This document shows, in pieces, positions 29,165 to 39,147 of a DNA stretch of 64,000 bases (position 1 is its first letter; each line of letters starts with the position of its first letter). The DNA is from Chitinophagaceae bacterium (GTDB lineage Bacteria > Bacteroidota > Bacteroidia > Chitinophagales > Chitinophagaceae): the NCBI GenBank assembly GCA_023957125.1, contig JAMLHL010000007.1:143481-207480 (forward strand), given 5' to 3'. The notes beneath the pieces are model-generated. The model searched no databases, had not been told where the DNA came from, and worked only from the letters and a program-made list of their open reading frames with translations. Position numbers and translations under genes: made by a program.

Positions 29165-29342
29165 TCCGCCTGTGGGATACCGATACCCACCGGTAGTGAA
29201 AAGGGGCTCTCCCGCAGATCGCGCTGATCTCCGCTGAGGAAGATAGTGAAAAAGGGTTTCCCGCAGATAGAACTGATCTCCGCTGAGAAGGGTGGTGAAA
29301 AGAGGACTCCCGCAGATTGCGCTGATTTCCGCTGAGGAAGGT
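29165..29342. repeat. Degenerate palindromic element and three 50-bp tandem repeats
   Basis: After a degraded copy of the CCGGTCGGTG palindrome (about 29165-29193), three copies of a ~50-bp unit follow at 29194-29243, 29244-29292 and 29293-29342. Each starts TAGTGAAAA or similar and contains CCCGCAGAT-N5-CTGAT and TCCGCTGAG. A further tail motif CCGCCTGGGAAAATTTGGG lies near 29383. The region fills most of the 356-base gap between trmD and the TonB receptor gene. Confidence 0.8.
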
Positions 29343-29466
29343 AATAAGGTTTTTACCGGCCGGTGCAGTGCACTCTATCTCACCCCGCCTGGGAAAATTT
29401 GGGATATACATCGCTAGAAATGACAAAAAAGAGTTTTCGTTCATTTCACTACTTTTGCCACTCATT

Positions 29467-31395
29467 ATGAGAACCTGTTTTAAAATCTTCATTGCAATAT
29501 CCGTTTTATCCGCTTCTGCCGCTTCTGCGCAGGAGATAGAATTGGATCCCATTACCGTTACGGCCACGTTAAGCCAGAAAAGAGCTTCCGAAACCGGCCG
29601 CAACATCACGATCATAAAAGGAGAGCGTATTCAGAATCTGCCGGTTCATTCTTTGGATGAATTGCTCCGGTACATCCCGGGGGTAGAGATCCAGATGCGC
29701 GGGCCCATGGGCTCGCAAAGTGATATCGTATTGCGCGGCGGCACCTTCCAGCAGGTGCTGGTAATTCTGGACGGGCTGCGCCTCAATGATCCCAATACCG
29801 GGCATTTCAACAGCTATATCCCCATCGCTCCGTCGGAAATAGAAAGGATAGAAATCCTTAAAGGGGCTTCCTCTGCCGTTCACGGCACCGATGCAGTAGG
29901 CGGCGTTATCAATATAATATCAAAATCCTTTGCTGCCCGGCAAAACGAGGAAGAAACCCATATTACAGCCAACCTCTCGGCAGGTGAATATGGTTTGCTC
30001 AATACGGATGCAGGCTTCTTCTTCAGCAAAAACAAACTGAACCTAGGCGGCGGGCTGCTGAGCAACAATGCCACCGGCGTTCCACAAAGAGGCGCTTCCG
30101 GTTTTTTCCATAATACCACCGCCTCCCTCTCCGCCAATTATCACTTCAATTCCAAATGGAATATGGCCTGGCGCACGGCTTACGATAAACGCAGCTTCTC
30201 GGCCCAAAACTATTATACTTCCAGCTTGTCCGACACCGCCACGGAAGCCATCACCTCTCTTTGGAACCAGCTCCGGATCGGCTATGAAACAGAAAAGCAA
30301 AGTATTACCCTGGATGCAGGTTATAAAAGAATGCAGGACGATTTCGTTTACAACAGCGCTACCGCTCCCAATAAAAATCTCTCACAGGTACTGCAAATGC
30401 TGCTGCTGTACCAAAATCGCGTCAGCGCCAACACTACCCTGGTCGGCGGACTGAATTATCAACAAAGATATATCCGCTCCAACGACCGGGGGAACCATTC
30501 CCTGTTTATGCTGTCTCCCTTTGTTTCGGCTTCCCTGCAATACCTGCCTGGTTTAACCGTGCACCCCTCCCTCCAATTGGCTTTGTTCGAAAATCTTCCG
30601 GCGGAGCTGGTACCGCAACTTGACCTCTCCTATAAAGTCAGCAGTTGGCAACTCCGGGGCAGTGTGGGGAAAACCATCCGGGATGCCGATTTTACAGAAC
30701 GGTATAACAATTATAACAAAACAACCATTCCTAATGGTCAAAGAGTTGGGAACCCGGTTCTCACCGCTGAAAGATCACTCAGCTATGAAGCAGGCGCTGA
30801 CTGGTTTCTTCGGAATGACTTAAAGATCTCCGCTACCTTTTTTCAACGATTTCACCAACGGCTGATTGATTACAGCAATACGGCATACAGCGAAATGCCA
30901 AGAAAAGAGAATCTTCTTCCCACCGGCATTTACGCGCTGGCAAAAAACGTGGCAGAGGTAAATACTACGGGCGTTGAAACAGATATAGAATACCGGATCC
31001 GGTTAAATAAAGAACAGCAGATCCATGCTTCTGCGGGCATCGTGTGGCTCAACAGCAAGAGCAGTGACACCGTTCCATCTTTTTATATTTCCTCGCACGC
31101 CCAGTTCCTGACCAACTTCTCGCTTATTTTCCAAAGTCGTAATTTCACCATAAGTCTTAATGGTTTATACAAGAAAAGGCAGGAGCAATCCGCCTCTTTA
31201 ATAGACGCTTACATTACTCCGGACTATTTTCTTCTGAATGCAAAAGTAGCGTATGCTTTTTGGCAAAAGGCCTTAGCGGTGTTCGTGGAAACCGACAATG
31301 TGTTCGATCGCCGCTACAGCGATCTATTAGGTACGCCCATGCCCGGCCGCTGGTTCCTCGGAGGAATAAAATGGCAATGGAATACAACAAAATAA
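29467..31395 (+). CDS. TonB-dependent outer-membrane receptor (BtuB-like)
   Basis: A 642-residue outer-membrane importer. The start at 29467 yields a Sec signal MRTCFKIFIAISVLSASAAS and a mature end with a TonB-box-like stretch (IELDPITVTATL). The plug domain (about 30-150) is recognised by PVHSLDELLRYIPGVEIQMR, VLVILDGLRLNDP and IERIEILKGASSAVHGTDAVGG. A 22-strand barrel completes the protein and ends in an aromatic residue-rich strand WFLGGIKWQW. No SusD partner follows, and it lacks the N-terminal carboxypeptidase-like domain of SusC, so vitamin or siderophore uptake is more likely than glycan uptake. Confidence 0.92.
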   Translation: MRTCFKIFIAISVLSASAASAQEIELDPITVTATLSQKRASETGRNITIIKGERIQNLPVHSLDELLRYIPGVEIQMRGPMGSQSDIVLRGGTFQQVLVILDGLRLNDPNTGHFNSYIPIAPSEIERIEILKGASSAVHGTDAVGGVINIISKSFAARQNEEETHITANLSAGEYGLLNTDAGFFFSKNKLNLGGGLLSNNATGVPQRGASGFFHNTTASLSANYHFNSKWNMAWRTAYDKRSFSAQNYYTSSLSDTATEAITSLWNQLRIGYETEKQSITLDAGYKRMQDDFVYNSATAPNKNLSQVLQMLLLYQNRVSANTTLVGGLNYQQRYIRSNDRGNHSLFMLSPFVSASLQYLPGLTVHPSLQLALFENLPAELVPQLDLSYKVSSWQLRGSVGKTIRDADFTERYNNYNKTTIPNGQRVGNPVLTAERSLSYEAGADWFLRNDLKISATFFQRFHQRLIDYSNTAYSEMPRKENLLPTGIYALAKNVAEVNTTGVETDIEYRIRLNKEQQIHASAGIVWLNSKSSDTVPSFYISSHAQFLTNFSLIFQSRNFTISLNGLYKKRQEQSASLIDAYITPDYFLLNAKVAYAFWQKALAVFVETDNVFDRRYSDLLGTPMPGRWFLGGIKWQWNTTK

Positions 31396-31540
31396 GATTT
31401 AGCCGCCAATGCCCGAATATTTCATGTATTATCCGGGCCTTTACAGTAAAAAAATCCTGAGGAATACCGGTATTGCAGGGCGATTCAGATTACCGGGCAC
31501 ATCCCGGATCACTTTCGGTCAATTGTATTTGCTATCTTTC

Positions 31541-34318
31541 ATGAAAACTTACCGGATGATTCTCCTTCGATACCTGTTATCATGTTGTGTACTTTTATTC
31601 GGATCAATGGCGAATGCGGCATTCCAACCCCATCATCTTCATTGCGAACAAAAAGTAAATCCCTACGGTGTTGACAATCCGAAGCCACTCCTGGGCTGGT
31701 GGATCAGTTCCGATGAAAACGGATTTATACAATCTGCCTGGCAGGTAATGGTAGCCAGCCAACCCGACCGGCTAAACGAAAAAGACGCGGATATCTGGGA
31801 TTCCGGTAAAATAGCATCCGACAAAAATAATCAACACAGCTACACAGGCAAACCACTACTATCCGGAAAAAAATATTATTGGAAAGTAAGAGTCTGGAAT
31901 AATAAGGGACGGGGTTCACCCTGGAGTGAACCGGCCTTTTTCGTTACGGGTATTTTGAATCCCAATGAGTGGAAGATCAGTAAATGGATTGCCTATGAGG
32001 TATTGCCCGACAGCATGAAGGTAGTACCGGGCGTACATGGCAACGGCAACAACCTGGGAAACAAGGCAGTAAAGTGTTCTGTAGTTCCTTATTTCAGAAA
32101 GGACTTTATACTCAGCAAACCTGTGCAGGAAGCCTTCGTATTTGCATCGGGATTAGGTCATTATGAACTGCGGCTCAATGGCGAAAAGGTGAGTGATGAT
32201 TTTCTTGCCCCGGGGTGGACCAATTATGAAAAAAGCTGCCTTTATAACACCTATGAAGTTACGAAGCAGCTAAGGCAGGGCGCCAATGCCATAGGCGCGA
32301 TAGTGGGAAACGGTTTTTTTTACATCAGCCGGGAAAGGTACCGGAAGATGGTCAGAGCTGAGGGCTACCCGATGCTAAGGGCAATACTTTTGGTAAGGTT
32401 TACAGATGGCAGTACAGCAACTATTACTACTGATGAAAACTGGAGCGCCTCCCCTTCTCCAATCACCTTCACGAGTATTTACGGGGGAGAAGATTACGAC
32501 GCTAACCAGGAACAACCTGGATGGGACGGCCCCGGATTTCCAGAACAAAACTGGAAAAAAGCGCTCGCCGCCGATGGTCCCGGAGGCCTCATGCAATCGC
32601 AGCAGGATTATCCCCTGAAAAGGATGCAACGTTTTGATGTGAAAACAAAAACCACAATGGGCGGGGGAAAAACCCTCTGCGATTTCGGGCAAAACGCTTC
32701 GGGCATCATTGCGCTGAAAATTAAAGGTAATGCGGGGGATACCGTACGCATCACGCCCGCCGAACTGTTGAATGATGACGGATTGCCCGAACAATCCGCA
32801 TCGGGAAAACCCTATTACTTCAGCTATATTCTGAAAGGCAATGAAACAGAAACCTGGCAACCGAAATTCACCTATTACGGGTTTCGTTATGCCCTGCTCG
32901 AATACAGGGGAAAAACACCAGCGCCCGAATTATGTGAACTAACCATGTGGCATACCCGAAACAGCGCCCCGCCGGCAGGCAGTTTTATTTGTTCGGATTC
33001 TTTATTCAATAATATTTATCACCTGATTGACTGGTCGGTCCGGAGCAACCTGGCCAGCGTAACTACCGACTGTCCGCACCGGGAAAAATTGGGCTGGCTG
33101 GAAGTGCCTCACCTGATGGGCGGCGCCATACGGTATGCCTATGATATTCAGCACCTGTATCGAAAGATAATAAACGACATGAAAGAAGCCCAACTGGACA
33201 ACGGACTGGTTCCGGATATTGCGCCGGAATATGTACCGTTTGACGGAGGCTTCCGCGATTCGCCGGAATGGGGCAGCGCCTCCGTGATCCTCCCCTGGTA
33301 CCTATATCAATGGTATAACGACAAAACCGTCTTAACCGGCGCGTACAATATGATGACCCGATATGTAGCTTACCTCGGCACAAAAGCGAAAGATCATATT
33401 TTATCGTACGGGCTGGGCGACTGGTATGATTTAGGACCCAAAGACCCCGGACCTTCCCAACTTACGCCTCTGGCGCTCACCGCAACCGCAATTTATTACT
33501 ACGATGCCACTATTCTAAGCAAAACCGCGGCGTTGTTAGAAAAAGATGAAGCAGCAAAATATTACGCAGCATTAGCCTCCAACATTAAGGACGCTTTCAA
33601 CCGGAAATTTTTTAATCCTGAAACGCAGGTGTACGCCACCGGTAGTCAAACCGCTTATGCCATGCCTTTGGTTACCGGGATAGTAGAAGAGAAATATCGA
33701 AAAAATGTATTCAGCAACCTGGTGCAATCTATTCTTAAAGATAAAAAAGCCCTTACTGCCGGAGATATCGGATACCACTATCTCGTGCGGGCACTGGAAG
33801 ACGGCGGGGCTTCGCAACTGCTGTTCGGGATGAACAACCGGGACGATGTTCCGGGATATGGCTACCAGATCAAACACGGTGCCACCGCCCTTACGGAATC
33901 CTGGCCGGCTTTGAGATTTGTTTCCAATAACCACATGATGCTGGGGCATTTGATGGAATGGATGTACAGCGGTTTGGGCGGTATCCGTCAGCAGACCAAC
34001 GACCATGGGTTTCAGAAGATCCTCATCGCGCCACAAATGGTGGATGGTATAGATTCGGTGAACGCTACCTATACCAGCCCGAACGGCATCATTCATACCC
34101 GCTGGAAGAAAACCGGAAATACTACAAAGCTAACGGTAAGCATCCCGGCCAATACCTCCGCGGAGATCGTGCTGCCGGCATCCGGTATTCAACAGGTGAG
34201 CGCGGATAACCTGCCACTGGTTGAGTATAAGTGGGTTTCCGGGATTCAACGAAAAGAAGGAAAAGTATCTTTTGCTATCGGCTCCGGCAGTTATACATTT
34301 CACATCAAAAACAAGTGA
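31541..34318 (+). CDS. Alpha-L-rhamnosidase, glycoside hydrolase family 78
   Basis: A 925-residue exported enzyme that removes terminal alpha-L-rhamnose. The ATG at 31541 gives a Sec signal ending AMANAAF; the frame runs open upstream to 31409. The order of domains is the GH78 one: N-terminal beta domain with NPLGWW-like NPKPLLGWW, a jelly-roll with ASGLGHYELRLNGEKVSDDFLAPGWTNYEK, and the (alpha/alpha)6 catalytic barrel with TDCPHREKLGWLEVPH and a C-terminal beta domain. It faces the cytochrome operon (convergent) with no gap between stop codons. Confidence 0.93.
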   Translation: MKTYRMILLRYLLSCCVLLFGSMANAAFQPHHLHCEQKVNPYGVDNPKPLLGWWISSDENGFIQSAWQVMVASQPDRLNEKDADIWDSGKIASDKNNQHSYTGKPLLSGKKYYWKVRVWNNKGRGSPWSEPAFFVTGILNPNEWKISKWIAYEVLPDSMKVVPGVHGNGNNLGNKAVKCSVVPYFRKDFILSKPVQEAFVFASGLGHYELRLNGEKVSDDFLAPGWTNYEKSCLYNTYEVTKQLRQGANAIGAIVGNGFFYISRERYRKMVRAEGYPMLRAILLVRFTDGSTATITTDENWSASPSPITFTSIYGGEDYDANQEQPGWDGPGFPEQNWKKALAADGPGGLMQSQQDYPLKRMQRFDVKTKTTMGGGKTLCDFGQNASGIIALKIKGNAGDTVRITPAELLNDDGLPEQSASGKPYYFSYILKGNETETWQPKFTYYGFRYALLEYRGKTPAPELCELTMWHTRNSAPPAGSFICSDSLFNNIYHLIDWSVRSNLASVTTDCPHREKLGWLEVPHLMGGAIRYAYDIQHLYRKIINDMKEAQLDNGLVPDIAPEYVPFDGGFRDSPEWGSASVILPWYLYQWYNDKTVLTGAYNMMTRYVAYLGTKAKDHILSYGLGDWYDLGPKDPGPSQLTPLALTATAIYYYDATILSKTAALLEKDEAAKYYAALASNIKDAFNRKFFNPETQVYATGSQTAYAMPLVTGIVEEKYRKNVFSNLVQSILKDKKALTAGDIGYHYLVRALEDGGASQLLFGMNNRDDVPGYGYQIKHGATALTESWPALRFVSNNHMMLGHLMEWMYSGLGGIRQQTNDHGFQKILIAPQMVDGIDSVNATYTSPNGIIHTRWKKTGNTTKLTVSIPANTSAEIVLPASGIQQVSADNLPLVEYKWVSGIQRKEGKVSFAIGSGSYTFHIKNK

Positions 34319-37300
34319 TTATTTATCCTTCTTCATAAGATAAGAAAAAATATCCCGGAGTTGCTGATCCGACATCTTATCCAGCAGCCGTTCGGGCATA
34401 ACGGACGCCGGGGCGGCCTTCATTTCTTTGATTTGATTAGAAGAAAGATGGATTTCCCGGCCACCCAACGGAGGCTGAATGGTCATATCATCTCCGTTAC
34501 GACCGGTAATCCTCCCTTCCAGTACCCGGCCATCGGTGGTGAGGATCCGTTGCACTTCATAACCCTCACGGATATCCGCATTGGGATCAACGATATTGAT
34601 CAGCAGGGTTTGCAGGTTGCTACGTTCATAACCGGTCAGTTCGGGGCCAATGATCCCCCCTTCGTTAAATAATTTATGACAACTTCCACAGGTGCTGAGA
34701 TAAAGGAGCCTGCCCTGTTGCGGATCAGCTTTCTGCGAAGACGCCACAAGCGCTGATATTTTATTCATCCGTTCCACCTTCTCAGCGGAAAGCAGAGGTT
34801 TGATCGCCGGCCATAGCCGCTCTGCATTTTTATCCACTTCAGTATCTTCCAGCAGTTTGAAACGCCTGGCAATCTGCTCCGGCACATCGTCCTTACTGAT
34901 CTTTTTACTTTCCATGATTTCCTTCAACAATCTTTTCGTCCACAGGCTTCGGGTAGCCAATACATCCAGGGCAGCCAGCCGGTCCTGATGATCAGCCCGG
35001 AAACCCGGATAGGCTTTTATTATCCTCTCCCCTATTTCCTCCATATTATAACGGGATAAGGCCCGGAGCGCTGCCTCCCGGAGTGCGCCGGAAGTTGCCC
35101 CGTTTTCTATAACCTTCAACAGTACGGGAACAGACCGAGGCTGATCAATTTCTCCCATTATCCTGGCATAAGTCAGGCGGTAACCCATTTCAGCATTCTC
35201 GTCGGCGATCACCGCAAGCGCCTGATCCATGGCAGCTTTCTGACCGGTTTTTAAGTCCAGCGTGAGCGGCGCTTCCCCGAATTCGGTTTGGAAAGGCTGA
35301 AGCAATTTCAATAGTCCGGAGGGTAGTTCTTTCATGTTCCGCTCTCCAAAACCTTCCTGTAATCCGTTGACTAGGATTCTGGAAAATCTGGTTGAAGGCG
35401 AGCCGCTGAGCAATTCAATAGCAGACGAATAATTTTCCGCACTCCCCGTCATCATATACCGTTGCATCGTTCGTTTCAAAACCACCTGTTCTATAACCGG
35501 ATTATTCCAGATGCGGTGATCCTTGAAAAAATCCAATATCTCCCTATTATCCGTATCCATTTTTGATTCCAGCACCCACCATATCTGTAAGGGAATGTCC
35601 GGGTCTGCAATATCATTGTGGCTTCTCAACAGGTTCTTAACAATAGAAAGCGCCTCCTTTACAGGCAGCCGTTTTGCGGTGGATGCCAACTGGCTTCTTA
35701 CTTCCGGGTGGGTTTCACGGGTAGCCAGGGCCGATAGTTGTGCAAACATTTCCGCAGGTACGGATGGCTCATCCCCCAATAAACGAACCGCCCACATCCT
35801 CACATAAGGATCCTTGTGATGAAGCGCTTCTTTTGCCACAGCATCTGTAAACCCTCCGGAAAGATGAATAGCCCACAGCGCTTCCAAGGCTACCTGCGCA
35901 TCTCCCGTTCTGAAAAGGCTGAGCAACCCGGGCAACAGCGCTTTGTCTTTCCTGTCTCCCAAAAGAAGAAGCGCCTGCTTGTGAAACCAGTTGTTCTTCT
36001 CTTTAAATAATTGCAGTAATTGTTCACCGGAATACCGGTTCAGATCAAATTCTGTCTGCGAAACCGGATTTTCTTTTGACCGGATCCTCCAGATACGACC
36101 GGTGGTTTTGTTCCAGGTATCACGGGGATCCACATGCGACAAACGGCTGTCGCTCCAGTCGGCAAGATAGACGGCTCCATCGGGACCGGTAAGGATATCA
36201 ACCGGCCGGAACCAGCGGTCATTGGTTGCAAGCAGATGCGCTTCATCAATGTTCTTTAAGGAAGAGCCATTGGGTTCGAAACGGGTTAGCTGCACATAAT
36301 TCAGCAATGGGTTAACAGCGATCATCTTCCCGTTATATCGTGCAGGCAGGCTGCCGCCCTGATATTTGATCAGGGCATGGGTGAAGCGCTTTTTTTCCCC
36401 CTTAAGCTCCATATTGGGTAAATACCCAAAAGCATACGGATTACTAAGCGGGCCGTGCTTTCCCCAGCTTTTAATATAATAACCTCCCTGTTTGTAATAT
36501 GGGCCCCGGTCTACGCCGTTGCTGCCGGAAAATATGCGCCCTTTCTCGTCTATTTCTATATTAAAGGGATTATTGCCACCACCTTCCGCAAAACGCTCTA
36601 CCACATGCGTCTTTGGGTTGTATCTCCAAATTGCCTGGCCCTGCAGGAACAGGTTTTTGGTACCAGATGAACTAATGGTAGAAGTGGTAGTACTTCCCTG
36701 GGCGCCATATAACCAGCCGTCTGGTCCCCAGGTTAAACTATTGGCCACCGCATGGGTATCCTGCATTCCAAAGCCACTGATATGCACCACCGGCGGGCCG
36801 TTTGGAATGCCGTCACCATCCGGATCCGGATAAGCCAGAAGATAGGGTGGATTCAGTACCCATATATTCCCCCTTCCCAGGGTTACGCTGGTCGCAATAT
36901 TCAATCCGGTGATTGCGTCAGTAGCCTTATCGTAGATGCCATCGCCATCCGTGTCTTCATAAAAAGTAATTTTATCGGCACCCTTTACGCCTTCCGGGGG
37001 CGCCTGTGGCACCTTATCAAAAGTAACCCGCAGGTAATTGTCAACATTAATCACCTTCAGTCCTTTGGGATAGGGATACTGGCTGTATTGCACCACCCAC
37101 AACCTGCCGCGATGATCGAAACTGATCTCTACCGGCTGATTAACGGCGGGTTCTGAAAGCGCCAGTTCAACCACCAGGTCATCAGGATAATGAAATTCAT
37201 CCAGCATTTGCTGAGGGGCAGGCGCTTCGGAAGAGTCGGATAAAGCGCCCAAACCTTTGAAAGATTTCAGATAACGGGCAACATCTTCATTGCCGGCTAC

Positions 37301-37432
37301 CGAATCTATTTCAGAATCCTGTCCCCTTCGATCCTTCAGGTTTTTGGGGTTACAGGCTGAAAAAATTACCATTGCTATTAAAACACACGCCCAACGGTAT
37401 ATTATTTTCGGAGATATTAAAGTATGCCGCAA
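34319..37432 (-). CDS. PVC-type cytochrome c lipoprotein: beta-propeller, HEAT repeats, haem domain
   Basis: A 1037-residue lipid-anchored periplasmic protein. The lipobox VIFSAC places the lipid on Cys27. A glucose dehydrogenase-like beta-propeller (about 75-430) begins ELALSEPAVNQPVEISFDHRGRLWVVQ; HEAT-like helical repeats follow (about 450-880); and a C-terminal cytochrome c domain has the haem site CGSCH (about residue 913) and a likely axial Met in SVMPERLL. Such proteins, common in Planctomycetes and some Bacteroidota, are thought to oxidise sugars, with electrons leaving through the haem. It lies 220 bases downstream of the previous gene of the run and may have its own promoter. Substrate unknown. 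Confidence 0.88.
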   Translation of the reverse strand: MRHTLISPKIIYRWACVLIAMVIFSACNPKNLKDRRGQDSEIDSVAGNEDVARYLKSFKGLGALSDSSEAPAPQQMLDEFHYPDDLVVELALSEPAVNQPVEISFDHRGRLWVVQYSQYPYPKGLKVINVDNYLRVTFDKVPQAPPEGVKGADKITFYEDTDGDGIYDKATDAITGLNIATSVTLGRGNIWVLNPPYLLAYPDPDGDGIPNGPPVVHISGFGMQDTHAVANSLTWGPDGWLYGAQGSTTTSTISSSGTKNLFLQGQAIWRYNPKTHVVERFAEGGGNNPFNIEIDEKGRIFSGSNGVDRGPYYKQGGYYIKSWGKHGPLSNPYAFGYLPNMELKGEKKRFTHALIKYQGGSLPARYNGKMIAVNPLLNYVQLTRFEPNGSSLKNIDEAHLLATNDRWFRPVDILTGPDGAVYLADWSDSRLSHVDPRDTWNKTTGRIWRIRSKENPVSQTEFDLNRYSGEQLLQLFKEKNNWFHKQALLLLGDRKDKALLPGLLSLFRTGDAQVALEALWAIHLSGGFTDAVAKEALHHKDPYVRMWAVRLLGDEPSVPAEMFAQLSALATRETHPEVRSQLASTAKRLPVKEALSIVKNLLRSHNDIADPDIPLQIWWVLESKMDTDNREILDFFKDHRIWNNPVIEQVVLKRTMQRYMMTGSAENYSSAIELLSGSPSTRFSRILVNGLQEGFGERNMKELPSGLLKLLQPFQTEFGEAPLTLDLKTGQKAAMDQALAVIADENAEMGYRLTYARIMGEIDQPRSVPVLLKVIENGATSGALREAALRALSRYNMEEIGERIIKAYPGFRADHQDRLAALDVLATRSLWTKRLLKEIMESKKISKDDVPEQIARRFKLLEDTEVDKNAERLWPAIKPLLSAEKVERMNKISALVASSQKADPQQGRLLYLSTCGSCHKLFNEGGIIGPELTGYERSNLQTLLINIVDPNADIREGYEVQRILTTDGRVLEGRITGRNGDDMTIQPPLGGREIHLSSNQIKEMKAAPASVMPERLLDKMSDQQLRDIFSYLMKKDK

Positions 37433-37652
37433 GTCCTGAATAGTTTTAAGTATTTCAAAAACGATTTTTCCGGTGAACTTTATAAGTCATGCAAAGGAGG
37501 TCCTGAGTCGGAGACATCCGGACGGCAGTAGGCCTGAACAGCAGGCAATGGCGTTCAAATCTGTTGCCAGAGACAACCAAAAACGGGTGCGCGATAAGGG
37601 ACGCAATGTACCGATCACCAACAGGGCGCAAGCCGTGTCAGTCATCTTAGCC

Positions 37653-39146
37653 CTATGCCGGCGCAAGGTTTTTCAAGGTATAACAAATCAGGTGGTGATC
37701 CAAACTGTCACCGGACACGGTTCTGATATCTCCCATATTCAACTGGTAAACATAACCGGCGCGTAAAGACCCCAAAGTCAGCGACACTTTTTTGCGATCT
37801 TCAGAAATGCTGACCTCCGTTACCGGAACGGCGGTCACCTCCATCCGGTCGGAACCATATTTCGAATGGTATTCGTAGTAATAGCGTTCAAATTTATAGT
37901 GGTCGGGATTCAGCGCCGATGAATCATCAAGCGGCCGGGTGAACAAAAGATCAAATCCTTTGGACGTTAGCTTCATGCTATAAATATCGTTGGGTGGCTT
38001 CCCGGTAAAAACAATTTTTTGTATGCCATCGTCTCCTGCCCAACCGTGCGTGGCTTGTCCCACCCACAAACTGCCATCGGGTGCGAAAGCCAAACGATTG
38101 TTTCCTTTTCTTAATCCTTCTCCGTCGAGAAACGGAATGCAGGCGCCCTGCAATGCGCCGTCCACTTCTTCCAGCATCACTCTTACAATCCGGGAAGCAT
38201 TCATTTCACCCACAAAAAGTTGCCCGGCGAAAGGTCCGAATTTTCCTTTCGTCTCATCACACAGAGGCTGGGTAGGCGAATTGGCAATGATATTGTGGGG
38301 AAACAAAACCGCGGCTTTGGTTCGCATACTGTCCAGCGTTTCTATGGAAAGATCGAATGGGCTTCCCATGTTCCAGTCTTTTTTCCAGATCAGGCTGGCG
38401 GGTTGCCCATAAAAATTTCCTTCCTGCACCTGATACAGTTTGCTGGTTCCCTCCCAGTCGCCCTGGTTGTCCGTTACCAGCAAATTGCCTTTCGCATCAA
38501 AGCCCAGCCCGTTGGGCGAACGAAAACCCATAGCGTAAGGCAACAGCCTGCCATCAGGCGTCAATTGCATGATCCAGCCCCGATAGGGCACCACCGAAAA
38601 CATATCCTTCCCGACACTACGTCCCAAAGTATCCAGCCTGCCCCTGACCTCCGGTCTTATGCCCCCGCCTTTGGAAGCAAGATTCAACGCTATGTATAAA
38701 TTTCCGTCTTTATCTTTCACCGGGCCGTAATTAAATTCATGATAATTTCCCGTTATGCCAAAATCATCCGTCACGGTTTCATACAGGTCTGCCTCTCCGT
38801 CGCCATCCGTATCCTTTATCCTGGTCAATTCCGGACGCTGCATCACCAGAATTTCGGAACGGCTGACCACCAGCATCCCAAGCGGATCGTGTAGTCCTTC
38901 CGCAAACAAATGCCATTTTTTTGTTCCCGGATCATAGATCATCACCTCCCCCCGCAGGAAACAGGCTATCAATCTTCCATCCGGGAGAAATTCCAGGGCA
39001 CCGGTTTCCGCTGTCAGTCCCTCAGGCATATCAATCGTTTCCACCCGGTAGGAACGCTCCGGGATCTGTTCCGATTTTTTAGCGGTACAACCCAAAAGCA
39101 AAAACAGTCCTGCTATAAAAAGACCATATAGATTTCCTCTCATCAT
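37653..39146 (-). CDS. Haem-less beta-propeller lipoprotein, sugar dehydrogenase-like
   Basis: A 497-residue exported protein with a lipobox FLLLGC (lipid Cys20). Propeller blades run from about residue 45 to 385, with repeated motifs such as LEFLPDGRLIACF, DTDGDGEADLY, PVKDKDGNLYIALN, FRSPNGLGFDAKGNLLVTDNQGDW and LAFAPDGSLWVG. A C-terminal ~95-residue beta domain follows. Unlike its neighbours it contains no CxxCH. It may be a non-redox scaffold or use another cofactor. It starts 1 base after the copper-protein stop, so it is almost certainly co-transcribed and possibly translationally coupled. Confidence 0.82.
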   Translation of the reverse strand: MMRGNLYGLFIAGLFLLLGCTAKKSEQIPERSYRVETIDMPEGLTAETGALEFLPDGRLIACFLRGEVMIYDPGTKKWHLFAEGLHDPLGMLVVSRSEILVMQRPELTRIKDTDGDGEADLYETVTDDFGITGNYHEFNYGPVKDKDGNLYIALNLASKGGGIRPEVRGRLDTLGRSVGKDMFSVVPYRGWIMQLTPDGRLLPYAMGFRSPNGLGFDAKGNLLVTDNQGDWEGTSKLYQVQEGNFYGQPASLIWKKDWNMGSPFDLSIETLDSMRTKAAVLFPHNIIANSPTQPLCDETKGKFGPFAGQLFVGEMNASRIVRVMLEEVDGALQGACIPFLDGEGLRKGNNRLAFAPDGSLWVGQATHGWAGDDGIQKIVFTGKPPNDIYSMKLTSKGFDLLFTRPLDDSSALNPDHYKFERYYYEYHSKYGSDRMEVTAVPVTEVSISEDRKKVSLTLGSLRAGYVYQLNMGDIRTVSGDSLDHHLICYTLKNLAPA

Positions 39147-39147
39147 T

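Noticed and set aside
28312..29342. Possible CRISPR array in the repeats around trmD
   Set aside because: The units are contiguous tandem or microsatellite repeats with no unique spacers, and no cas genes are present.
31409..31540. Longer start for the GH78 gene
   Set aside because: The extension has no signal peptide and overlaps the intergenic region after the TonB receptor; the ATG at 31541 gives a clear Sec signal.
37473..37766. 97-codon plus-strand frame partly in the gap between the propeller and cytochrome genes
   Set aside because: It is largely antisense to the start and tail of real genes, its translation is low-complexity and basic, and no signal or family is visible.
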